NCBI GenBank assembly: GCA_028688575.1
Contig: JAQTXW010000020.1
Location: forward strand, 1-39,105
Length of the DNA: 39,105 bases
From: Methylotenera sp.
Lineage (GTDB): Bacteria; Pseudomonadota; Gammaproteobacteria; Burkholderiales; Methylophilaceae
Reading direction: 5' to 3'
Of the stretch, positions 1-7,897 are shown one piece after another. The notes under the pieces were generated by a model. The model had not been told where the DNA came from. It made no database searches and was given only the letters and a program-made list of their open reading frames with translations. Each line of letters begins with the position of its first letter. The first letter of the stretch is position 1. A program made the translations under genes and the position numbers.

Positions 1-387
1 ATATACCTGGCACATCACTATGGGGGTGAACTATGGTGGCCGCAAGACTCAGAGGCTTTAGCCAAGATTAGCGCTTGGCTTTTCACGGTATCTAATGAGA
101 TTGCACGAGGCCCCAACGCTTTAAGACTACATCATAAATTTGGCCGTCAAATTAACATTGAAGATGCCCTGACAGTGACTGAAACGATACTTAATATCAT
201 GGAAGATTATTTATCTAATCACGACTGGATTGCGTTGGATGTACCAACGATTGCGGATGTTGCGTTATATCCGTACATAGCCCTTGCCCATGAAGGAAAA
301 GTTGATCTATCGCGCTTTTCTTCTACAGTTGCTTGGTTAGCAAGATTCAAAGCATTACCTGGATACGTCAGTATGCCTGGGATGTAG
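1..387 (+). CDS. Glutathione S-transferase, C-terminal part (cut by window edge)
   Basis: The open frame runs from the first base of the window to a TAG stop, so only the last 128 residues are seen and the thioredoxin-like N-terminal domain is missing. The visible part is the all-helical GST C-terminal domain. It opens with IYLAHHYG, typical of the domain junction, and carries DVPTIADVALYPYIALAHEG, the conserved helix-6 N-capping region that stabilises the GST fold. It ends in WLARFKALPGYVSMPGM, the usual GST tail. The expected role is glutathione conjugation or glutathione-dependent reduction in the cytoplasm. A DUF1348 gene follows about 55 bases downstream, so the two may be cotranscribed. 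The family is clear but the substrate cannot be told. Confidence 0.88.
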   Translation: MYLAHHYGGELWWPQDSEALAKISAWLFTVSNEIARGPNALRLHHKFGRQINIEDALTVTETILNIMEDYLSNHDWIALDVPTIADVALYPYIALAHEGKVDLSRFSSTVAWLARFKALPGYVSMPGM

Positions 388-441
388 CATGATTTTTACC
401 TAAATAATGACTAAACCACTTATCCATAAAGGAGAATTAGC

Positions 442-921
442 ATGAATGTAACTACTGAAGCCCGCCCACCGTTCCCTCCATTCACGCGGGAAACTGCTAC
501 ACAAAAAGTACGCATGGCTGAAGATGGCTGGAACAGCCGCGACCCTAAGCGCGTTGCGCTTGCTTACACGCTTGATAGCGTTTGGAGAAACCGCTCGGAG
601 TTTCCACGTGGGCGTGCAGAGATAGAGTCTTTTCTAAGCCGTAAATGGGTTCGCGAAAATGAATACAGATTAATTAAAGAATTATGGGCTTTTGAAGGCA
701 ACCGAATCGCCGTTCGCTTTGCGTATGAATGGCATGATGCGGCAGGCAACTGGTTTCGTTCGTATGGTAATGAAAACTGGGAGTTTGATGAAAATGGTCT
801 AATGCAAAAGCGCTTTGCCAGCATCAATGATTTAGCCATTACAAAATCAGAACGTAAATTTCATTGGCCACAAGGTCGTCGTCCTGATGATCATCCTGGT
901 TTAAGTGATTTAGGTTTGTAG
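442..921 (+). CDS. DUF1348 family NTF2-like protein
   Basis: A 159-residue soluble protein with no signal peptide. The stretch [20 protein letters not shown] is the N-terminal helix and first strand typical of NTF2-like (SnoaL-type) cone folds. [20 protein letters not shown] followed by [15 protein letters not shown] matches the DUF1348 family, annotated as nuclear transport factor 2-like proteins of unknown function. Length is normal for the family. The start is supported by AAGGAG eight bases upstream of the ATG. The pocket of this fold often binds small hydrophobic ligands, but no substrate can be inferred. It sits directly behind the GST gene, and in the opposite direction the AraC regulator gene ends about 100 bases further on. 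Confidence 0.85.
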   Translation: MNVTTEARPPFPPFTRETATQKVRMAEDGWNSRDPKRVALAYTLDSVWRNRSEFPRGRAEIESFLSRKWVRENEYRLIKELWAFEGNRIAVRFAYEWHDAAGNWFRSYGNENWEFDENGLMQKRFASINDLAITKSERKFHWPQGRRPDDHPGLSDLGL

Positions 922-1022
922 ATAACCAATAATTGACCCATATCACAATGCTAAAACAGTTAAGCGCCAATTATCTATAGTATTTTCCAATAGACGGGCG
1001 GAATGAAAGCTAAAGTCAATTA

Positions 1023-1946
1023 TTAAGCTTTATTTTTCCGCCTGCATGCCCCTGGACTAACCCCCATGCATTTTTTAAACGCCTTGCTGAAAGAAGCCTC
1101 TGATTGATAACCAGACTGCTCAGCAACCGCCTGCATGGAAATATGGCTTGTCTCTAACAATTTCCTGGCATTTTGCATGCGCCACCGTGTTAGATAATTG
1201 ATAGGCGTCTGCCCCACCAGCGTGTGAAAACGCTGCGCAAAAGCGGTGCGTGACATCCCAGCTTTATTGGCAAGCGACTCGATTGACCATGCGTATTCAG
1301 GATGCTGATGCATCGCATTTAAGGCCAATCCTAATTTAGCATCAGCTACCGCGCCCAACACCCCTGCTGGCGTTTGTGTTTGTGCGATATAAGCACGAAT
1401 AATCTGCGTAAATAGCACCTCCACCAATCGATTCACAACAGCGGCAGTACCAGGTTGCGTGTTTCGGATTTCATGACTAATAAAGTTAATCGTGGTCTGC
1501 AACCACGAAAACTCCGTAGCATCGGTGCCTTTAATATGAATGAATGCAGGCAAAGCTTGCAGTAAGGGAGATTTTTCATCACGGTCGAATTCAAAATAAC
1601 CGCAAAGAATATTGGCTTGATGATCACCTTGTCCATAAACAACAGGACCATAATGCTCAATAGACTGCTCACCAATGATGTCTTCTGGCGGAATTGCTTT
1701 TGCAGAGAGGGAGTCAAGCAACAGGTGCGCATGACCATGTGGAAATAAAACCAGATCCCCCGCATTCAAACAGACGGGTAACGCCTCACCTACCACATCC
1801 ATCCAGCAAGTACCACGCGTCACTACGTGAAATTCTGCGACTGGCGTTTGCGGAATATCCATGCCCCAAGGACCCGACAATTCACATCTAAAGTAAATTC
1901 CGCCACTCAGGCGCATCGCCTTCAATATGTTAGTTAGTGCGTCCAT
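1023..1946 (-). CDS. AraC-family transcriptional regulator with N-terminal cupin
   Basis: A 307-residue regulator. Residues 1 to about 190 form a cupin-type sensor domain (AraC-type cupin_6), shown by the N-terminal MDALTNILKAMRLSGGIYFR and by HVVTRGTCWMDV and LNAGDLVLFPHGHAH. The last 100 residues hold the two helix-turn-helix motifs of AraC proteins: WSIESLANKAGMSRTAFAQR and ISMQAVAEQSGYQSEASFSK, followed by the GVSPGACRR end. The gene is divergent from the tautomerase operon across 150 AT-rich bases, so it probably controls that operon and itself. Relatives often sense aromatic or electrophilic compounds and control small detoxification operons, but the ligand here is unknown. Confidence 0.93.
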   Translation of the reverse strand: MDALTNILKAMRLSGGIYFRCELSGPWGMDIPQTPVAEFHVVTRGTCWMDVVGEALPVCLNAGDLVLFPHGHAHLLLDSLSAKAIPPEDIIGEQSIEHYGPVVYGQGDHQANILCGYFEFDRDEKSPLLQALPAFIHIKGTDATEFSWLQTTINFISHEIRNTQPGTAAVVNRLVEVLFTQIIRAYIAQTQTPAGVLGAVADAKLGLALNAMHQHPEYAWSIESLANKAGMSRTAFAQRFHTLVGQTPINYLTRWRMQNARKLLETSHISMQAVAEQSGYQSEASFSKAFKKCMGVSPGACRRKNKA

Positions 1947-2096
1947 TATTATAATTCCGTATTAATACACATAAATTATGCACTATTTATCATTTTTATT
2001 ACAAAGGTATAAGAATATTATTCCACCCATGCCAAATAAATAGCAGTGATGTGAGTGCTGCTTGGTTACGTTTTAACAAATTAAAGGATAAACAAT

Positions 2097-2318
2097 ATGC
2101 CATTAGTACAAATTAAAGGGATCGCTAGTTATTTAAATACAGTGCAGAAGCAAGATCTTATTAAACGCATTACTGATGCCGTCATAGCTGTCGAAGGTGA
2201 AGGTGCGCGACCTGTGACATGGGTCATTGTTGAAGATGTGCCATCAGGCACATGGGGGGTTGGCGGACAGCCGATCACAACAGAGGCCTTTAAACAACTC
2301 GTTGCGCAATCCAGTTAG
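2097..2318 (+). CDS. 4-oxalocrotonate tautomerase-like protein
   Basis: A 73-residue protein starting MPLVQIKG. Removal of the initiator Met would expose Pro1, the catalytic general base of the 4-OT tautomerase superfamily. DLIKRITDAVIAVEGEGARPVTWVIVEDVP is the usual helix-strand segment of the beta-alpha-beta fold, and WGVGGQPIT is the typical C-terminal hairpin. The length fits a short 4-OT family monomer, which normally assembles as a hexamer. The ATG is preceded by AAAGGA. It is the first gene of a set facing away from the AraC regulator and is followed 33 bases later by an AhpD-like gene. The likely reaction is a keto-enol tautomerisation, but the substrate is unknown. Confidence 0.9.
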   Translation: MPLVQIKGIASYLNTVQKQDLIKRITDAVIAVEGEGARPVTWVIVEDVPSGTWGVGGQPITTEAFKQLVAQSS

Positions 2319-2351
2319 CAACCAAATTCAATCAATCTCAAGGAGAATATC

Positions 2352-2963
2352 GTGTCATCAAACTACAAAATTAAACTTTCAGCGCTCACAATAGACAATG
2401 CTGAACCTGAAGCAAAATCATTGCTCGAAAGCGCTAAAAAGAACTTGGGGTTTATCCCCAACATGTACGCATACATGGCTAACGCCCCCATTCTTTTGGA
2501 TAGCTATTTATACGCCTATGCATTATTTCGCCAAAAATCTGGTTTTACACCTGTTGAGCAGGAAGTCATATTTTTAACCATCAGCAAAGAAAACGGCTGC
2601 CATTATTGCGTAGCTGCACACAGCTTTGTGGGCGATGCGATGAGCAAAGTGCCTACCGAAGTCACAGACGCCATTCGTGAAGGCATCACTATTCCAGATA
2701 CAAGACTTCAAGCACTTAGCGTATATACCAAGATATTGCTTAACTCACGCGGCCATCCTTGTGAAGAATCAACGGCAGCGTTCTTTGCAGCGGGTTATCA
2801 CGAATCAGACATTCTAAACATCGTGCAGGCCATCAGCGTAAAAGTGCTTAGCAACTATGCTAACCACCTGTTTCAAACACCGTTAGATGACGTTTTTAAA
2901 GTGCGTGCATGGCAAGAAACAAGCCATACACAAACCTGCAATACAGGCAAATGCACGGCTTAA
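2352..2963 (+). CDS. Carboxymuconolactone decarboxylase family protein (AhpD-like)
   Basis: A 203-residue protein of the AhpD/CMD fold. The motif CHYCVAAH at residues 83-90 is the redox-active CxxC-xxxH signature of alkylhydroperoxidase D-like members, so a thiol-based peroxide or electrophile reduction is more likely than true decarboxylation. The preceding GFIPNMYAYMANAPILLDSY is typical of the peroxidase-related subgroup. The start is GTG with AAGGAGAATATC just upstream. The C-terminus carries an added Cys-rich tail (TCNTGKC) outside the usual fold, and a similar tail occurs on the next gene's product. It lies in the tautomerase operon, and a perfect 11-bp hairpin follows the stop. Confidence 0.9.
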   Translation: MSSNYKIKLSALTIDNAEPEAKSLLESAKKNLGFIPNMYAYMANAPILLDSYLYAYALFRQKSGFTPVEQEVIFLTISKENGCHYCVAAHSFVGDAMSKVPTEVTDAIREGITIPDTRLQALSVYTKILLNSRGHPCEESTAAFFAAGYHESDILNIVQAISVKVLSNYANHLFQTPLDDVFKVRAWQETSHTQTCNTGKCTA

Positions 2964-2978
2964 CAACAGTTTTAGTAT

Positions 2979-3011
2979 TGCTATTCCAGTGACGTAAGCT
3001 CTGGAATAGCA
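2979..3011 (+). terminator. Hairpin between the AhpD-like and SRPBCC genes (weak terminator or attenuator)
   Basis: A perfect 11-bp stem (TGCTATTCCAG with CTGGAATAGCA) with an 11-base loop lies 16 bases after the stop codon of the upstream gene. Only three T residues follow on the plus strand, so it would be at best a weak intrinsic terminator. It could equally set relative expression or protect the 3' end of the upstream message within one operon. Confidence 0.5.
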
Positions 3012-3044
3012 TTTGCCATGCTTAAACTATAAGGAGAAACCAAT

Positions 3045-3590
3045 ATGTCTGAGTTAATAAAGTTCAACATCAAACAACATACACAAGCACCACTGAGACT
3101 TGCCTATGAAATGGACTTTAACGCATCCCCCGAGGCACTATTTCAAACCATTTCTGATCACAACGCCGTGCTGAACTGGGTGCCACTCATGAAGTCGGTA
3201 TCAATGGAGCATCAGCAAAATAATACACAAGCATGCGACGTAGGCTCTGTAAGACATTGCAGCCTACATGCCATGGGCGGTATAGATGAAACCATACTCT
3301 GGTGGAACCCACCTTATGGTTACGCTTTTAAGGTAGAAGCAAAATCAAAAATAATGATGCCAACTGTCGATCATGTTTCAGTGATGCAAATCGACCGACT
3401 TGCAGAGGGCGGTAGCCATCTGACTTGGCAGCACTATTACAACTGGCGTGGTTTATTGATGCGCCATATCACAGCCATCATGTTTCCGAAAATGATGAAA
3501 ACCGCGCTTAACAACATACGAAAAGTGCTTCACGAAGCACCCGAGCAAACATGTGCAACAACGGGTTGCCAGAAAACCTGTCCGAAATGA
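3045..3590 (+). CDS. SRPBCC family protein (polyketide cyclase/dehydrase-like)
   Basis: A 181-residue soluble protein of the START/Bet v1-like fold. The N-terminal MDFNASPEALFQTISDHNAVLNWVPLMKSV is the first strand and helix pair typical of SRPBCC members. The middle (ETILWWNPPYGYAFKVEAKS) and the long terminal helix (LLMRHITAIMFPKMMKTALN) complete the fold. Such proteins bind hydrophobic ligands. The start has AAGGAG upstream of the ATG. The C-terminal tail EQTCATTGCQKTCPK adds three cysteines resembling the tail of the preceding AhpD-like protein, which suggests a shared metal or redox feature. Its place between two AhpD-like genes points to a common detoxification pathway. Specific function unknown. 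Confidence 0.85.
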   Translation: MSELIKFNIKQHTQAPLRLAYEMDFNASPEALFQTISDHNAVLNWVPLMKSVSMEHQQNNTQACDVGSVRHCSLHAMGGIDETILWWNPPYGYAFKVEAKSKIMMPTVDHVSVMQIDRLAEGGSHLTWQHYYNWRGLLMRHITAIMFPKMMKTALNNIRKVLHEAPEQTCATTGCQKTCPK

Positions 3591-3680
3591 CAAACTCAAG
3601 TATGGCGGGCGGGAAATTTTCATCAACAGCATCTGCCTTGCTCGATTCATCCCATGCAACTTACTATAAAAGTGTAAAAA

Positions 3681-4190
3681 ATGACAACATCAGACAACAT
3701 GACGTTGATTATGCAGGAAATTAATCTCACGTTTGGCTTTGTGCCCAATCTGTTTACTGCCTATAAAAAGCATCCTGCACTACTGGAAGCCAATTGGAAT
3801 AAGGTGAAAGCTGTGCTATTAAGCGGTAAAGTTAAACGAAAAACAAAAGAAATGATCGCACTTTTAGTGTCTGTAGATAACAACTGCGGCTACTGTGTTG
3901 CCGCGCATATTGCAGCGCTCAAAAGTATGAAAATAGAAGAAACACAGATAGACGCACTGCTCATCGGGCTCTTTCCTGCTGGCTGCACGCCAACCGACAT
4001 CGCCTTAATTCAATTCTCTCGTAAAGTAAATCAATACTGGCGAGATATGCAAGAGGTTGACCTAGTCACACTTAAGCAATTAGGTATTAGTGATGCTGAA
4101 ATCCTTGAAGTTATCGGTGTCGTTGAGCTATTTGCAGGCTTTAACCGCTTTGCGAGAACCATGCAAGTTCAAGTGGATTTTTGGTACTAG
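3681..4190 (+). CDS. Carboxymuconolactone decarboxylase family protein (AhpD-like), second copy
   Basis: A 169-residue AhpD-fold protein with the redox motif CGYCVAAH at residues 69-76. The N-terminal INLTFGFVPNLFTAYKKHPALLEANW is the characteristic opening of uncharacterised peroxidase-related CMD proteins. It shares this architecture with the protein at 2352 but is shorter and lacks the Cys-rich tail, so it is a diverged paralogue rather than a recent duplicate. The gap of about 90 bases from the SRPBCC gene and the weak ribosome-binding site leave open whether it is in the same transcript. A thiol-dependent peroxidase-like role is expected. Confidence 0.9.
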   Translation: MTTSDNMTLIMQEINLTFGFVPNLFTAYKKHPALLEANWNKVKAVLLSGKVKRKTKEMIALLVSVDNNCGYCVAAHIAALKSMKIEETQIDALLIGLFPAGCTPTDIALIQFSRKVNQYWRDMQEVDLVTLKQLGISDAEILEVIGVVELFAGFNRFARTMQVQVDFWY

Positions 4191-4262
4191 GGAAACTCCT
4201 CATCCTCGCAGATACTCACACTGCGTACTTATGGACATAACACAACTTCACGCCAGCATCGC

Positions 4263-4472
4263 TCAACAGCATGTGCGATGCAACTGAACTGGTGGACACT
4301 TCATGGAGCCATAACTGCAAAATACGCAACAATCACCAGATTTTGGCTTGAGCAACATGTGACAATTCTCACACGCATAAAACCACTCGCAAGCATCGGT
4401 AGTCATGCACTCTGTTTCATCATGACCACAGTGCGGGCAGGTAATTGTTGAGTCAAGGATGACTGGGTTCAT
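4263..4472 (-). CDS. GDCCVxC domain-containing protein
   Basis: A 69-residue Cys-rich protein. It carries TCPHCGHDETECM near the N-terminus, then CEWFYACENCHMLLKP and the signature GDCCVFCSYGSMKCPPVQ. This defines the small family named for GDCCVxC, in which some members carry selenocysteine at one of the cysteines; here every position is an ordinary Cys codon. The CxxC pairs suggest a zinc-ribbon-like or heavy-metal-binding fold. From general knowledge, relatives are often met near mercury or other metal resistance genes. The gene lies 27 bases downstream of dedA on the same strand and is probably transcribed with it from the ECF-type promoter at 5284-5313. Confidence 0.82.
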   Translation of the reverse strand: MNPVILDSTITCPHCGHDETECMTTDACEWFYACENCHMLLKPKSGDCCVFCSYGSMKCPPVQLHRTCC

Positions 4473-4499
4473 TTAACACCATTCACTAGGAGTGTGGAC

Positions 4500-5141
4500 T
4501 CAAAAGTTACCGTATTGGGTATCCAGACTTGCACGTCCATGGCGTACCCGTATTAGCCATTTCATGAGTAAAAACAAAAGCAAAAGGCTGCCAGCTAAAT
4601 ATAACAAGACAATTCTAGAGTGCTCCAAATGCCCGATCATGATATTAATTTGACTCGCAAACGTCATGCCGAGTGAAACACCAAGACTCGCCCATAAAAT
4701 TGCGCCTATGCCATCGTAAAGACAAAACAGTCGATAAGGTACGCCCGACATTCCTGACATGGGTGCGGCAAATGTTCTAAATCCAGGAATAAAGCGTGCA
4801 TAAATCAGCGACCTTGCACCAAAATGCAGTAATTGATCTTCAGTTTTAGCCATGCACGCACCCGAGCCAAAGCTCATTTTGCAATACACCTGGATGATGC
4901 GGCGCGAACCGCTACGACCGATTGCATACCAAAGGCTATCACTCAATAATGCGCCAGTTGCTGCAGCCAGTACTGCTGGCGCCAAGGCGAAATCTCCGCT
5001 GGCAACAAGACTACCCGCTAACAACAATATAATCTCTCCAGGCATAGGAAAGCCTGAGTTATCGAGCATGACGCCGAAAAAAATGGCAAGATATCCATAC
5101 TGCAAGAACAGTGCAAAAGTTTGATGCGCGACAGATTCCAT
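4500..5141 (-). CDS. DedA family membrane protein
   Basis: A 213-residue integral membrane protein. LFLQYGYLAIFFGVMLDNSGFPMPGEIILLLAG is the conserved first part of the DedA/VTT domain, with the conserved Pro-Gly-Glu. ARFIPGFRTFAAPMSGMSGVPYRLF holds the conserved arginines of the re-entrant loop. DedA proteins act in the inner membrane in lipid (for example undecaprenyl phosphate) translocation and in envelope stress resistance, including resistance to some metal oxyanions. Length is normal. The gene is divergent from the DoxX-like gene and is preceded by an ECF-type promoter sequence, with the GDCCVxC gene downstream. Confidence 0.93.
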   Translation of the reverse strand: MESVAHQTFALFLQYGYLAIFFGVMLDNSGFPMPGEIILLLAGSLVASGDFALAPAVLAAATGALLSDSLWYAIGRSGSRRIIQVYCKMSFGSGACMAKTEDQLLHFGARSLIYARFIPGFRTFAAPMSGMSGVPYRLFCLYDGIGAILWASLGVSLGMTFASQINIMIGHLEHSRIVLLYLAGSLLLLFLLMKWLIRVRHGRASLDTQYGNF

Positions 5142-5283
5142 TGACAGCCACCTACTGATTAAAAAAATAAAAAAAATTAAACACTGCCAAGGTGCTAATT
5201 GCGTACATATTCAACCCAAATTAAGTTTGCAATGCATTAGTTTATGGTTAAACTGAAATTAACTTAGCGTTAGACGCATATTG

Positions 5284-5313
5284 TTAGACGCCTATGCCAT
5301 GCCATTTCTTACA
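5284..5313 (-). promoter_or_regulatory. ECF-sigma-type promoter facing dedA
   Basis: On the minus strand TGTAAG (5308-5313) and CGTCTAA (5284-5290) are separated by 17 bases, matching four other sites in the window except for one extra spacer base. A second CGTCTAA lies at 5270-5276 without a matching -35. The -35 box forms part of a 12-bp inverted repeat (5303-5314 with 5332-5343) with the -35 box of the divergent promoter. Assignment to the sigma factor at 8434 is inferred. Confidence 0.6.
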
Positions 5314-5332
5314 ATCGCCTAAAAATCCATTT

Positions 5333-5361
5333 TGTAAGAAATGTCTTTTCCGCACGTCTAA
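5333..5361 (+). promoter_or_regulatory. ECF-sigma-type promoter for the DoxX-aldolase-TPI genes
   Basis: TGTAAG (5333-5338) and CGTCTAA (5355-5361) are separated by 16 bases, a layout typical of ECF sigma promoters and identical in spacing to those before the NPCAAK peptide gene and the NPCAAK cytochrome gene. It lies 54 bases upstream of the DoxX-like start codon. Dependence on the sigma factor at 8434 is inferred. Confidence 0.72.
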
Positions 5362-5415
5362 TGAGCAGCTCAGACGCCAAAATTTTTTAAGCTAATCTTT
5401 AAGGACAAAGACAAT

Positions 5416-5859
5416 ATGTCACCTTTACTCAACAATTCAAAACGCCTCGCACTGGTGCTTGCAATCCTGCGCTATACCATATTTATCACCATGGCGATGT
5501 GGACTATGGACAAGTTTGTACGCCCTGATCATGCGGCGGCAATTTTTGAGCATTTTTATGGGCTCGCAGGGCTTGGCGTAAGCTTGGTTTATGCGTTGGC
5601 TACGGCTGAGGCTGCATTGTTAATTGCATTTCTGATAGGCTTGAAGCCGCGTTTTACTTACGGTACCGTACTCATACTGCATGGTATTTCCACCCTGGCC
5701 TCATATCAACAGTACCTCAATCCGTTCGATGGTAACAACCTGCTATTCTTTGCGGCATGGCCAATGTTAGGCGCTAGTTTTACGCTTTATCTCCTGCGGG
5801 ATTTTGATATATGGCGCATGGCAACTTGTTGCGGTCATTGTAAAAATAAAGCTGAGTAA
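5416..5859 (+). CDS. DoxX-like inner membrane protein
   Basis: A 147-residue protein with four predicted membrane segments (about residues 12-30, 45-75, 80-98 and 108-126). This fits the small DoxX/DoxX-like family, although no diagnostic motif is strong. The C-terminus is cytoplasmic-type and Cys-rich (ATCCGHCKNKAE), with a CCxxC arrangement that could bind a metal or be redox active. It is the first gene after an ECF-type promoter and lies 29 bases before the aldolase gene. DoxX-family proteins also occur in operons with Cys-repeat, copper-binding peptides in other bacteria (known for HvfABCD-like operons), which matches the shared promoter with NPCAAK proteins here. Confidence 0.7.
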   Translation: MSPLLNNSKRLALVLAILRYTIFITMAMWTMDKFVRPDHAAAIFEHFYGLAGLGVSLVYALATAEAALLIAFLIGLKPRFTYGTVLILHGISTLASYQQYLNPFDGNNLLFFAAWPMLGASFTLYLLRDFDIWRMATCCGHCKNKAE

Positions 5860-5888
5860 TGGCTTAACTTAAACTAGGGGTAAACATC

Positions 5889-6953
5889 ATGGCACTCGTT
5901 TCATTACGTCAACTGCTGGATCATGCCGCTGAACACGATTACGGCATTCCCGCGTTCAACGTCAACAATATGGAGCAGGTGCACGCCATTATGCAAGCTG
6001 CAGACGAGGTCAATAGCCCCGTTATTCTGCAAGCCTCAGCGGGTGCGCGCAAATACGCAGGCGAGGCCTTTTTACGACATCTGGTATTAGCTGCCATTGA
6101 AACTTACCCGCACCTCCCTGTTGTTATGCATCAGGACCACGGTCAGTCTCCAGCAGTGTGTATCCAGTCCATGCGCTCTGGTTTTTCTAGCGTGATGATG
6201 GACGGTTCACTGCTGGAAGATGGCAAAACACCTTCCAGCTATCAATACAATGTAGAAATGACTAAAAAAGTGGTCGAGATCGCGCATGCGATTGGTGTTT
6301 CCGTTGAAGGTGAGTTAGGTGTGCTTGGCTCATTGGAGTCCGGCTTGGCAGGTAAAGAGGATGGCGCAGGCGCGGAAGGTCATTTAAGTCAATCACAATT
6401 GCTCACCTCCCCTGAGGAAGCAGCGGATTTCGTTGAAAAAACAGGCGTGGATGCATTGGCAATCGCGATTGGCACCTCTCACGGCGCCTATAAATTTAGC
6501 CACCCTCCAACAGGTAAAACTTTAGCCATTGATAGAATTCAGGAGATTCATACACGCATTCCTAATACACATTTGGTCATGCATGGCTCCTCTTCAGTTC
6601 CACAAGAGTGGTTACATATCATTAATGAATTTGGGGGGGAGATGGGTGAAACCTATGGCGTACCAGTGGAAGAAATCGTACACGGTATTCAAAACGGTGT
6701 GCGTAAGGTGAATATAGACACCGACCTGCGTATGGCTTCTGCAGGCGCAATTCGCAGATTTTTTGTGCAACAGCCCAAAGAATTTGACCCAAGAAAATTT
6801 CTTTATGCTGCGACATTAGCCATGCGAGATATATGCAAAACCAGATACGAAGCTTTTGGCTCGGCTGGCATGGCATCACAAATAAAACCCATTCCATGTG
6901 AACGTATGGCTGATCTTTACAAGGCAGGAAAACTGCAAGCTGTCGTCAAATAA
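5889..6953 (+). CDS. fba: Fructose-bisphosphate aldolase, class II (Calvin-cycle subtype)
   Basis: A 354-residue enzyme that reversibly cleaves fructose 1,6-bisphosphate (and often sedoheptulose bisphosphate) to triose phosphates in the cytoplasm. [20 protein letters not shown] is the conserved N-terminal strand and helix. [10 protein letters not shown] contains the Asp-His zinc-site pair, [12 protein letters not shown] carries the conserved glutamates, and VMHGSSSVP and [11 protein letters not shown] form the later metal and phosphate sites. The length fits the Calvin-cycle subtype of class II enzymes. It lies between the DoxX-like gene and tpiA, suggesting one transcript under the ECF-type promoter. 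An exact 16-base direct repeat spans the stop codon. Confidence 0.96.
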   Translation: MALVSLRQLLDHAAEHDYGIPAFNVNNMEQVHAIMQAADEVNSPVILQASAGARKYAGEAFLRHLVLAAIETYPHLPVVMHQDHGQSPAVCIQSMRSGFSSVMMDGSLLEDGKTPSSYQYNVEMTKKVVEIAHAIGVSVEGELGVLGSLESGLAGKEDGAGAEGHLSQSQLLTSPEEAADFVEKTGVDALAIAIGTSHGAYKFSHPPTGKTLAIDRIQEIHTRIPNTHLVMHGSSSVPQEWLHIINEFGGEMGETYGVPVEEIVHGIQNGVRKVNIDTDLRMASAGAIRRFFVQQPKEFDPRKFLYAATLAMRDICKTRYEAFGSAGMASQIKPIPCERMADLYKAGKLQAVVK

Positions 6954-6973
6954 ACAGGCTGTCGTCAAATAAA
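6939..6973 (+). repeat. Short tandem duplication over the aldolase stop codon
   Basis: The 16-base string GCTGTCGTCAAATAAA occurs at 6939-6954 and again at 6958-6973, a period of 19 bases. The first copy encodes the last aldolase residues and the stop, and the second is an untranslated echo. It looks like a small slippage duplication without obvious function. Confidence 0.85.
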
Positions 6974-7015
6974 TCTGATGAACTACCACCTTAAAGCAGT
7001 CAAAAGGATTCAAAC

Positions 7016-7798
7016 ATGCGTCGAAAATTAATTGTAGGCAACTGGAAAATGCACGGTGACATTCACAGCAACCAAGTGCTCCTTAATCAACTGACCGAGG
7101 GTTTACATGACTTAAATAAAGCTGACTATGTTGTATGCGTCCCTAACCCCTATCTATGCCAGACCAGGGATTTACTCCACAAGACTAACATCGCTTGGGG
7201 CGGGCAGAATGTAAACCAGCATGAACAAGGTGCATTTACAGGAGCTGTTGCACCGCACATGCTCACAGATTTTGGTTGCTCATATGTACTGCTGGGCCAC
7301 TCTGAACGGCGTAGTATTTTTCATGAAACCAATTTAACCGCCTCGGCCAGATTCGAGGCCGCAATTAATGCAGGATTAACGCCTATTTTCTGCGTGGGTG
7401 AAACACTGGCTGAACACGATGCCGGATTAACAGAGGTGATTGTAGCGAGCCAAATGGATGCAGTCATGGCAACGCTGGATGAACATGAATTTGCCTTGGC
7501 AATGCAACTCAACATGGTTTTTGCCTACGAACCAGTCTGGGCAATTGGTTCTGGCAAAACAGCAAGCCCCGAACATGCGCAATTAGTGCACCATTTCATA
7601 CGCAACCGCATTGCAAAGCGCAATCAAGACGCAGCAAAAAAAGTAAGAATACTTTATGGCGGTAGTTTAAAAGCTAAAAATGCAGAAGACTTATTCAGCA
7701 TGCCAGATATAGATGGCGGATTGGTTGGCGGGGCTTCATTGTTAGCTGATGAATTCATTGCTATATGCCGCATCGCCAATAAGTACGAACAAACATAA
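7016..7798 (+). CDS. tpiA: Triosephosphate isomerase
   Basis: A 260-residue TIM-barrel enzyme interconverting glyceraldehyde 3-phosphate and dihydroxyacetone phosphate. The N-terminal LIVGNWKMHG holds the active-site Asn and Lys. YVLLGHSERR carries the catalytic His, AYEPVWAIGSGKTASPEHA carries the catalytic Glu and the flexible loop 6, and ILYGGSLKAKNA plus DGGLVGGASL form the phosphate-binding end. All key residues are present and length is normal. It follows the aldolase gene by 62 bases, so the pair forms a compact aldolase-isomerase module of glycolysis or gluconeogenesis. Glutaredoxin follows after 99 bases, possibly under its own promoter. Confidence 0.97.
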   Translation: MRRKLIVGNWKMHGDIHSNQVLLNQLTEGLHDLNKADYVVCVPNPYLCQTRDLLHKTNIAWGGQNVNQHEQGAFTGAVAPHMLTDFGCSYVLLGHSERRSIFHETNLTASARFEAAINAGLTPIFCVGETLAEHDAGLTEVIVASQMDAVMATLDEHEFALAMQLNMVFAYEPVWAIGSGKTASPEHAQLVHHFIRNRIAKRNQDAAKKVRILYGGSLKAKNAEDLFSMPDIDGGLVGGASLLADEFIAICRIANKYEQT

Positions 7799-7897
7799 AA
7801 AATAATGCATTAGGCATAGTGTAAAAAAATTAAATGCATCACTATGTGTCATCAATTATTACAGTTATAAATCAGTGATAAGAAGGAATAGAGCACC

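Noticed and set aside
4090-4287. A 65-codon plus-strand frame after the second AhpD-like gene
   Set aside because: It lies mostly inside the AhpD-like gene in another frame, and its end overlaps the GDCCVxC gene. No support for translation.
4263-4472. Selenocysteine in the GDCCVxC protein
   Set aside because: All signature positions are ordinary Cys codons and the frame contains no internal TGA.
6958-6973. A second short coding exon or regulatory repeat after the aldolase
   Set aside because: It is a 16-base echo of the end of the gene with no frame or structure, best explained by slippage.
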